Shown piece after piece: positions 1-5,202 of a DNA stretch of 8,267 bases. The stretch lies in contig CAZFWV010000309.1 of the NCBI GenBank assembly GCA_964522605.1, positions 1 through 8,267 on the forward strand, written 5' to 3'. The notes below the pieces were generated by a model that did no database searches, was not told where the DNA came from, and worked only from the letters and a program-made list of their open reading frames with translations. Numbering within the stretch: the stretch's first letter is position 1; every line of letters begins with the position of its first letter. The translations under genes were made by a program, and so were the position numbers. The stretch is from CAVZLD01 sp964522605. GTDB taxonomy: Bacteria > Planctomycetota > Planctomycetia > Pirellulales > Pirellulaceae.

Positions 1-52
1 CTGGAGACTGGAGACTGGAGACTGGAGACTGGAGACTGGAGACTGGAGACTG
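1..52. repeat. Heptamer tandem array, unit ctggaga
   Basis: Seven perfect copies of the 7-bp unit ctggaga (1-49) are followed by a partial unit (ctg, 50-52). The array touches the window edge, so its true length is unknown. Perfect identity between units suggests recent expansion by slippage. It runs directly into a second heptamer array of different sequence. I see no coding function. Confidence 0.95.
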
Positions 53-53
53 A

Positions 54-78
54 AGGTGGGAGGTGGGAGGTGGGAGGT
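54..78. repeat. Heptamer tandem array, unit aggtggg
   Basis: About 3.6 copies of aggtggg (54-60, 61-67, 68-74, partial 75-78) directly follow the ctggaga array. Read as gggaggt, the unit differs by one base from the reverse complement of the cctcccg array at 221-283, so the two arrays are inverted relatives on either side of the element at 86-218. The plus strand is G-rich, with three GGG tracts separated by four bases. Confidence 0.9.
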
Positions 79-85
79 TACAACC

Positions 86-218
86 CAGTGCTATGTCACA
101 GCTAAGAATCAGGGTTGCGCAGCACTTGTACGACGGACTTCCAGTCCGTCGGCGAAAATTAGTATCGACGGACTGGAAGTCCGTCGTACTTCAATCCTAA
201 GCTGTGACACAGCGCCAG
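86..218. repeat. MITE-like element, copy 1 (133 bp)
   Basis: The ends are imperfect inverted repeats. The left end contains GCTATGTCACAGC (90-102) and the right end GCTGTGACACAGC (201-213, itself a perfect palindrome around a central A). Both ends match the element at 5028-5160 at the same offset of 4942: 21 of 29 bases on the left (87-115 against 5029-5057) and 19 of 23 on the right (196-218 against 5138-5160; all four differences are transitions). The cores differ completely. Both outer ends begin or end with CAG as a direct repeat, which could be part of a target duplication but is too short to prove it. No transposase is encoded. That this is a mobilised non-autonomous element is inference. 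Confidence 0.6.
128..189. repeat. Nested palindrome pair (REP/BIME-like), family A
   Basis: Two 24-nt arms (128-151 and 166-189) are perfect reverse complements separated by a 14-nt spacer. Each arm also contains its own hairpin: CGACGGACT-TCC-AGTCCGTCG in the left arm and its complement in the right. The sequence can therefore fold as one long 24-bp stem or as two 9-bp hairpins with 3-nt loops. This architecture of paired inverted hairpins resembles bacterial REP/BIME elements, some of which are moved by TnpA-REP (RAYT) proteins; none is encoded here. Confidence 0.95.
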
Positions 219-220
219 CG

Positions 221-283
221 CTTCCCGCTTCCCGCCTCCCGCCTCCCGCCTCCCGCCTCCCGCCTCCCGCCTCCCGCCTCCCG
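221..283. repeat. Heptamer tandem array, unit cctcccg
   Basis: Nine consecutive 7-bp units: two cttcccg (221-234) and seven cctcccg (235-283). The minus strand reads (gggaggc)n, with GGG tracts spaced by four bases, which fits the usual G-quadruplex pattern. It begins two bases after the element at 86-218 and is the inverted relative of the 54-78 array. In some frames it translates to repeated Ala-Ser-Arg-Leu-Pro-Pro-Pro, a spurious low-complexity peptide. Confidence 0.95.
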
Positions 284-311
284 ATTTGCACGTTTTTCAC
301 GCCTTCGCAGA

Positions 312-340
312 TTGCGACTGCGCTGCCCGGCTCTTACAAT
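312..340 (+). promoter_or_regulatory. Candidate sigma70-type promoter for the LamG gene
   Basis: TTGCGA (312-317, four of six to TTGACA) and TACAAT (335-340, five of six to TATAAT) are separated by exactly 17 nt. This is the best promoter-like pair I found in the 264 bp between the heptamer array and the start codon. It would give a 5' leader of about 200 nt. That leader holds a GC-rich hairpin, CGCGCT (377-382) pairing with AGCGCG (393-398), with no following U run. Assignment is by consensus only. Confidence 0.4.
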
Positions 341-532
341 CGGCACTATTGCCCAAGCCTTCCCTCCGGTAGTGTTCGCGCTAAGGGCCCTGAGCGCGTC
401 TTTCGCATACAGAGATTCTCAGGATGCTGCGCTCAGGCAGCCCGACTGTGGCGAGGGAAGACCTTTGCTTGGCACAAGAGACAGAGACACGAGGCGATGC
501 GTACGCGACCAAAGTCATGGGTGTTACTTGAT

Positions 533-538
533 GGAGGG
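533..538 (+). promoter_or_regulatory. Shine-Dalgarno site deciding the LamG gene start
   Basis: GGAGGG lies nine bases upstream of the ATG at 548. It is the strongest ribosome-binding site in the window and selects this start over the in-frame ATG at 497 and over the long upstream open frame that reads through the repeats. Confidence 0.75.
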
Positions 539-547
539 TGGTCTGCA

Positions 548-2548
548 ATGAAGAAATTTGTATGTGGGCAATCCAGGTGCGCCTGGATCGCAATTATCTT
601 GTTGGGCTTATGCCTGACACCGTCAGTCCGCGCGATTGAGACGGCGGGAACTTTATTTGTCGATCTGAATGCAGCGACATTTACGACCGGCGATCTCATC
701 TGGGAGAACCAAACCGACGAGTATACGGATTTCGAACCAGTCGGCACCCCAACCGGCGGATTCATCGAGACGACACCGGCCGTCTTCTTCGATGGAGCAT
801 CCGCGTTTTTCGGTCTGGATGCTGCCCCCGAGGGCCTAACGGGACTGGATCCGACCCGGTCAATTGAAGTCTGGGCGCTCAATCCGACCATTGACCAAGA
901 AGAGACGCTGGTCGCGTGGGGCCATCGCGGCGGTCCCGACGGCACGAACATGTCGTTCAACTACGGTTTTCGTGGTGAATGGGGCGCCGTGGGTCATTGG
1001 GGAGGGGGCGGTCCGGATATCGGCTGGATCGACAACAACTGGACGGCCGGTGCTCCGGAGGCCAACAAGTGGCATCACCTAGTTTACACCTTTGATGGCG
1101 AAGTAACTCGGGTCTACTCCGATGGTGAGCTGTGGAACGAAGAAGATGTCGTCACTGCGTTTGGCATCTCTCTGGATACTTATCAAAACCCAGCCATTGC
1201 AATTGCTTCTCAGTGGGACGACGACGTTAATTTGACGGCGGGGATTCGTGGTAACTTGGCGATTGGACGTGTGCGAATCCACGACGATGTTTTGACGCCC
1301 GCTCAAATCCTGTCCAACTACAACGAAGAACGAGCTTCCTATGTCGATCCGGGCGGCGGAACGGTCCTCGTACCGGAAAACCTGCCGGCTGGCCCCGTCC
1401 ATCGGTACAGCTTCGCTGGTAATGCGGATGACTCCGTGGGCGGCGCTGACGGCGTGCTAGTCGACAACACGGGAAACTCGATTTGGGAAAACGGTCAACT
1501 GACGCTCGGTAATACGGGTGCCGAGAATTCCAACGCGGACAACGGAGATTACGTTGACCTGCCCAACGGAATCATCTCAGCCCTCGGGAACGATGCAACG
1601 TTCGAGACCTGGACCACCTGGGGTGGCCCGACCCCCGGTTGGTGGCAGAGAATTTTTGATTTCGGCACGAGCAACCAGGGTGAAGACCTCTCGAATGGCG
1701 GCGACGCCAGCACGTACGCCTTCTTGACACCGTACGGTGGAAATACCTCGTTGCGGTTTGGATACCGCTACGGACCCGACATGGCCGAACGGATCATGGA
1801 TGATATTGCTGGTCTGCCCATCGGTGAAGAGAAGCACATCACGGTTGTGTGGAATGGTGATGAGGGAACCACGACGATGTACGTGGATGGCAAACAGGTC
1901 GCCGAAAATGACCTGCACTTCGCCCTCGATGAAATGGATGATAACAACAATTGGCTCGGTCGTTCGCAATGGGCCGATGCGATGTACGTCGGTAGCTATA
2001 ACGAGTTCCGCATTTACGACTATGCCTTGACGGACAATCAGGTCTACGGCAACTTCCTGGCCGGAGCGGACACGGTCAACACGGGCGGCGGCCTACGGGG
2101 CGACTTCAACGGCAACGGGGAGATCGACCTGGAAGACATTGACATCCTGACCGCCCAGTCGGCTTCCGGCGAGAACCTTCCGGAGTACGACCTGACGGGC
2201 GATGGCTCGGTCGACGGGGACGACGTCACGGAGTGGGCCAAGGCGAAAGATATTGGCTACACATGGATCGGCGATGCGGACTTCAATGGCGAGTTCAGCA
2301 CGGGCGACTTCGTGAAAGTGCTGGGCGTCGGCAAGTACGAGCAGGTGGGTGCCACGGCCGTCTGGTCGGAAGGCGATTGGAACGGCGATGGCGTCTTCGG
2401 GACGGGCGACCTCGTCGCAGCCCTTTCGGACGGCGGTTACGAAGTTGGACCGCGCACGGATGTGTCTGCGGTGCCGGAGCCAAGCGCGATCGTGCTGAGC
2501 CTGCTGGGTTTGGCCGGTCTCGTCGGCCTGTCGCGCCGTCGACGCTAA
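548..2548 (+). CDS. Secreted LamG-like/dockerin-like PEP-CTERM protein
   Basis: A 666-aa protein. Residues 1-29 are a signal peptide: basic start MKK, hydrophobic core around 13-25 and a likely cleavage site after SVRA. Two concanavalin A-like (LamG_3-type) beta-sandwich domains follow, at about 34-265 and 283-510; the second starts with a GPVHRYSF motif. Four dockerin/EF-type calcium loops follow, at 519-530 (DFNGNGEIDLED), 548-559 (DLTGDGSVDGDD), 576-587 (DADFNGEFSTGD) and 610-621 (DWNGDGVFGTGD). The end is a PEP-CTERM sorting signal: VPEP at 642-645, a hydrophobic helix and RRRR. PEP-CTERM proteins are processed by exosortase-type enzymes, so the product is probably delivered to the cell surface or matrix. 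LamG domains often bind glycans, but no ligand can be named. The ATG at 548 is chosen from the signal peptide and strong ribosome-binding site. The frame stays open upstream to position 56, but that part only translates repeats. No catalytic domain is visible. It appears monocistronic, with its own promoter candidate and terminator. Confidence 0.92.
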   Translation: MKKFVCGQSRCAWIAIILLGLCLTPSVRAIETAGTLFVDLNAATFTTGDLIWENQTDEYTDFEPVGTPTGGFIETTPAVFFDGASAFFGLDAAPEGLTGLDPTRSIEVWALNPTIDQEETLVAWGHRGGPDGTNMSFNYGFRGEWGAVGHWGGGGPDIGWIDNNWTAGAPEANKWHHLVYTFDGEVTRVYSDGELWNEEDVVTAFGISLDTYQNPAIAIASQWDDDVNLTAGIRGNLAIGRVRIHDDVLTPAQILSNYNEERASYVDPGGGTVLVPENLPAGPVHRYSFAGNADDSVGGADGVLVDNTGNSIWENGQLTLGNTGAENSNADNGDYVDLPNGIISALGNDATFETWTTWGGPTPGWWQRIFDFGTSNQGEDLSNGGDASTYAFLTPYGGNTSLRFGYRYGPDMAERIMDDIAGLPIGEEKHITVVWNGDEGTTTMYVDGKQVAENDLHFALDEMDDNNNWLGRSQWADAMYVGSYNEFRIYDYALTDNQVYGNFLAGADTVNTGGGLRGDFNGNGEIDLEDIDILTAQSASGENLPEYDLTGDGSVDGDDVTEWAKAKDIGYTWIGDADFNGEFSTGDFVKVLGVGKYEQVGATAVWSEGDWNGDGVFGTGDLVAALSDGGYEVGPRTDVSAVPEPSAIVLSLLGLAGLVGLSRRRR

Positions 2549-2579
2549 TCGTCGTCGGTTGAACAACCAGAGAAACCTT

Positions 2580-2618
2580 CAACGGCCTGCTCGAGCAATT
2601 CGGTAGGCCGTTGTTTTT
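2580..2618 (+). terminator. Rho-independent terminator after the LamG gene
   Basis: A perfect 9-bp stem, CAACGGCCT (2580-2588) with AGGCCGTTG (2605-2613), has a 16-nt loop and is followed at once by TTTTT (2614-2618). It lies 31 bp after the stop codon, as expected for an intrinsic terminator. Confidence 0.85.
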
Positions 2619-2708
2619 CGACCGGGAGGTTGTCTCCGAGGCCACGGTCAACGGAGGCCGACTGGTCTCAAGTCGGCAATTCCGGCATTTTCGCCGACAT
2701 CTCCGTAT

Positions 2709-2773
2709 GTAGCCGAAGTCGTGAGACTTCGGAGGCTCCGGGGTGCGATCCGAATTCTCACGAATTCGGCTAC
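2709..2773. repeat. REP-like inverted hairpin pair, family B, copy 1
   Basis: Two 24-nt units in inverted orientation with a 17-nt spacer. The left unit (2709-2732) is GTAG plus the hairpin CCGAAGTC-GTGA-GACTTCGG. The right unit (2750-2773) is the hairpin CCGAATTC-TCAC-GAATTCGG plus CTAC. Compared on the same strand, the units differ at only two positions, and these two bases pair with each other in the stem (G-C in one, T-A in the other). A second copy of this pair lies at 6577-6660. Confidence 0.9.
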
Positions 2774-2943
2774 GAGGCGTACTTCGTCCAATGTAGGCAG
2801 GCTAAACGCATCGGGGAAACCACCCAAAACGCAGTCGGGAAGTCGGCGATCGCTTCGGCTGTTGGACCGATCCCCGGCCTCAAAACAACGCCCCAAGCGA
2901 AACTCTTGGCGGTTTTCGCGGTTAAGTGAGACCGAAAGTGTGT

Positions 2944-2986
2944 CGCGACGGTCCCGGCGTCGCGCTGTGCCGAACCCGTGTATAAT
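2944..2986 (+). promoter_or_regulatory. Candidate promoter with an adjoining inverted repeat, upstream of the adaptor
   Basis: A perfect TATAAT (2981-2986) stands out in GC-rich sequence. No convincing -35 box is found 16-18 nt upstream. Instead, a perfect 7-bp inverted repeat, CGCGACG (2944-2950) and CGTCGCG (2958-2964), occupies the place where a -35 element would start. This could be an operator for a regulator compensating for a weak -35, or a chance hairpin. The resulting leader would be about 120 nt. Confidence 0.35.
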
Positions 2987-3116
2987 GGTCGTTAGCGCGC
3001 CGATGTGCACCGTTCTCACTGGAGCGGCGGGACCCAGGTGGCGGATTGAACGCACGCGTTCGACGCGTTGTTGTATTTGGTTGTCGAGTTTCTTTTTCCT
3101 CTGAGACGGTTTGGCG

Positions 3117-5030
3117 ATGGCTACGACTCTACCGGAATCCTCATCAACGCAAGTCCACGAAGCGCATTCGCGCGGAACTCGCTCCCCTGCCTCCCGTCCT
3201 CCCTCGCGCGGCTGGTTCGGCAAACTGATGGCCCTGGCCCTTGTGCTGCTAATCCTCGGAGCGGCACTCTATGGGGCAGGTCGCTACTTGCCGCGGTGGG
3301 GCCAGAAGTCCACATCGACCGGTTTGCTGTACACGGTTGAACGCGGTGATCTGTTGATTACGGTCACCGAAGACGGAAACCTGGAAAGCGCCAGCAATAT
3401 CGAAATCAAATGTCAGGTGGCGGGAGGCAGTTCCATCTTGTGGATCGTCGACGATGGTTCGACCGTCAAGAAGGGTGACCGCTTGGTGGAACTCGATGCG
3501 TCTCAATTGGAGGAGCAGATCAACGCGCAGAAAATCGCCTACGAAAAGGCCCGTTCGGCCAAGATTCAGGCGGAAAAGAATTTCGAAGTCGCCAAGTTGG
3601 CCGTGCAGGAATACCTGGAAGGCACGTTCAAACAGTCTCTGCAGGATGCAGAAGCCCAGATCACGATTGCCCTCGAAAACCTCCGCAACGCCCAGAATAC
3701 CTTGGAATACTCGGAGCGAATGTTCCGCAAAGGTTATGTCAGTAGTCTGGAACTGGAGAGTCAGCGGTTTGCGGTTCAGCGAGCCCAGTTGGAACTGGAC
3801 TCGGCACGAACGGCGCGAGATGTCCTCGTCAACTTCACCAAAGTCAAAACCTTACAGGATCTAGAAAGTCAACGGGATACTGCCGAAGCGCAGATGAAAT
3901 CCGAAAGTGCCGCGTATGACCTGGAAGAGATTCGGCTGCAGCGGTTGGAGAGTCAGTTGGCGAGCACGGTGATTACCGCTCCGCAAGATGGCATGGTGGT
4001 TTACGCCAATGAGGCCGGGCGGTTTGGCCAACAGCAGTCCACGATCGAAGAAGGGGCTGCGGTTCGGGAACGACAGACGATTCTGCGACTGCCGGACCTG
4101 TCCCAGATGCAGGTGAAGGTCAACGTGCACGAATCGAAGGTCGAAGACATTCAGCCGGGTATGCGGGCACACATTCGCATCCTGGATCGCGAATGGCAGG
4201 GTTCGGTCACGTCGATTGCGAATCAACCCGAGCCAACCGGGTTCTTCTCGGCCAACGTCAAGGAGTATGGCACGACGGTGCGAATCGGGGGCGAACCCGA
4301 AGGACTCCGCCCCGGAATGACGGCGGAAGTGGAGATCCTCGTCGCCCACCTGAAGAACGTACTCACCTTGCCCGTGGCCTCGATCGTGCAGCAGCGCGAT
4401 GGGTTCTATTGCTGGATCGAGACGCCCCAAGGTCCGGAAAGACGTCCCTTGGTGCTGGGGCGGAGCAACGATAAGTTCGTCGAAGTGCAGGACGGTGTTG
4501 CGGAGGGAGATGTCGTGCTGCTGAATCCCCGCTCGTCCGTCGCCGAAGCGCGTGCATCGACCGGCTCGGAGGAATCCGTCGATGTGACCGGTCGCTTTGG
4601 CGAACCGACCGAAGTTCCCGCCGCCCCGCGCGGAAACGGACCGCCGACGGCACCATCCGGCGCAGGCGACAATGGCCCCGGGGCAGGCGGCGAGCGACGC
4701 GGTCCTCCCGGAGAACGCGGAGGCCGAGGTGGACCGCCGGGCGGCGACCTGATGCGCCTGGATCAAGATGGGGATGGCCGCATCAGTCGCGAGGAAGCGC
4801 CGGAACAGATGAGCGCTTTCTTCGATCGGATGGACTCCAATGGCGATGGCTTTGTGGATCGCGAAGAGATGGACGCCTTGCGACGCCGCTTTGAAGGTGG
4901 CGGTGGCCCCGGAGGTCCCGGTGGTCCGGGCGGTCCAGGTGGGCCGAGAGCACCAGGTGGTCCGGGTGGTCCCGACGGTCCGCGTGGCCCCGGTGCGCCC
5001 AGCGATGCAGATCGACCGTCGACTCCGTAG
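3117..5030 (+). CDS. MacA/HlyD-type periplasmic adaptor with EF-hand and Gly-Pro tail
   Basis: A 637-aa membrane-fusion subunit expected to link an inner-membrane ABC exporter to the outer envelope. In order: a cytoplasmic Ser/Pro/Arg-rich N-terminus (1-36); one membrane anchor (about 37-55); the first lipoyl half (about 71-125, with a V-K-K-G-D-R-L turn); a long alpha-helical coiled-coil hairpin rich in Glu, Gln, Arg and Ala (about 126-285); the second lipoyl half (ITAPQDGMVVYA); a beta-barrel domain starting near LPDLSQMQVKV (325); and a membrane-proximal domain to about 475. A Gly/Pro/Arg-rich linker then leads to two canonical EF-hand loops, DQDGDGRISREE (549-560) and DSNGDGFVDREE (573-584), and a collagen-like run of Gly-Gly-Pro/Gly-Pro-X triplets (about 594-627). 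Typical MacA proteins are about 370-400 aa and lack this C-terminal extension. The ATG at 3117 is preferred over an in-frame TTG two codons upstream; the ribosome-binding site is weak (GAGACGG, 3103-3109). The stop codon TAG is also the first three bases of the repeat at 5028-5160. The permease follows after 172 bp, probably in the same operon. The cargo is unknown. Confidence 0.9.
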   Translation: MATTLPESSSTQVHEAHSRGTRSPASRPPSRGWFGKLMALALVLLILGAALYGAGRYLPRWGQKSTSTGLLYTVERGDLLITVTEDGNLESASNIEIKCQVAGGSSILWIVDDGSTVKKGDRLVELDASQLEEQINAQKIAYEKARSAKIQAEKNFEVAKLAVQEYLEGTFKQSLQDAEAQITIALENLRNAQNTLEYSERMFRKGYVSSLELESQRFAVQRAQLELDSARTARDVLVNFTKVKTLQDLESQRDTAEAQMKSESAAYDLEEIRLQRLESQLASTVITAPQDGMVVYANEAGRFGQQQSTIEEGAAVRERQTILRLPDLSQMQVKVNVHESKVEDIQPGMRAHIRILDREWQGSVTSIANQPEPTGFFSANVKEYGTTVRIGGEPEGLRPGMTAEVEILVAHLKNVLTLPVASIVQQRDGFYCWIETPQGPERRPLVLGRSNDKFVEVQDGVAEGDVVLLNPRSSVAEARASTGSEESVDVTGRFGEPTEVPAAPRGNGPPTAPSGAGDNGPGAGGERRGPPGERGGRGGPPGGDLMRLDQDGDGRISREEAPEQMSAFFDRMDSNGDGFVDREEMDALRRRFEGGGGPGGPGGPGGPGGPRAPGGPGGPDGPRGPGAPSDADRPSTP

Positions 5031-5160
5031 TGCCTTGTCCCGTCTGGAAATCAGGGTGCCACTGGCTTTGCCAGTGCAACGATGGTTCGAGTCAACAAGC
5101 GCTGGCACTGGCGCAGCCAGTGGCACCCAACCCGAAACCCAAGCCGTGACACAGCACTAG
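5028..5160. repeat. MITE-like element, copy 2 (133 bp)
   Basis: It fills most of the 172-bp gap between adaptor and permease. The right end (5138-5160) contains AAGCCGTGACACAGCACTAG, and the left end is a degenerate inverted copy (about 14 of 20 positions) starting TAGTGC. It has the same length as the element at 86-218 and both ends align with it without gaps at one offset (21/29 and 19/23 identities, including AATCAGGGT at 5049-5057), while the cores are unrelated. TAG occurs as a direct repeat at both edges, as CAG does in the other copy. The left edge supplies the adaptor's stop codon. Mobility is inferred. Confidence 0.6.
5054..5128. repeat. REP-like inverted hairpin pair, family C
   Basis: Two 23-nt units in inverted orientation (5054-5076 and 5106-5128) lie 29 nt apart. 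Each contains a 7-bp hairpin CACTGGC/GCCAGTG with a 3-nt loop (TTT in the first, GCA in the second), and the outer sides are GGGTGC and GCACCC. The arms match except at two bases, both in the loop, so the stems are conserved exactly. In transcripts it would lie between adaptor and permease and could affect relative expression or mRNA decay. Confidence 0.9.
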
Positions 5161-5202
5161 AACTCGTGATCTGTCAAGGCAAAGAATTGGCGTGGCGCGT
5201 TC

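Larger units (their letters stand above)
2619..3116. other. Repeat-rich gap without a credible gene
   Basis: About 500 bp between the terminator and the adaptor start. It holds a small hairpin, GCCGACT (2657-2663) with AGTCGGC (2671-2677), then the palindromic pair at 2709-2773, then about 170 bp (2774-2943) where I see nothing recognisable, then the hairpin/promoter candidate at 2944-2986 and a leader of about 120 nt. Open frames here translate the palindromes or antisense of the adaptor start and lack ribosome-binding sites or recognisable motifs. Confidence 0.6.

Noticed and set aside
1..283. CRISPR array
   Set aside because: The repeat units are 7 bp without unique spacers; these are simple tandem repeats.
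56..547. N-terminal extension of the LamG protein frame by 164 codons
   Set aside because: It translates heptamer arrays and palindromes into low-complexity sequence, and would bury a clear signal peptide. The ATG at 548 has a strong ribosome-binding site.
109..551. Small frames on both strands across the arrays and palindromes
   Set aside because: They are translations of repeats (repeated Leu-Pro-Pro-Pro-Ala-Ser-Arg or its antisense) with no domain or ribosome-binding site.
2648..3223. 191-codon minus-strand frame before the adaptor
   Set aside because: It overlaps the adaptor's start antisense and its C-terminal half translates the palindromic pair; no recognisable motif.
3861..5126. 421-codon minus-strand frame inside the adaptor gene
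   Set aside because: Antisense shadow produced by GC-rich codon usage. The plus-strand frame has all the adaptor domains.
86..5160. Composite transposon bounded by the two 133-bp elements
   Set aside because: No transposase or integrase lies between them, the enclosed genes are ordinary chromosomal types, and the cores differ.
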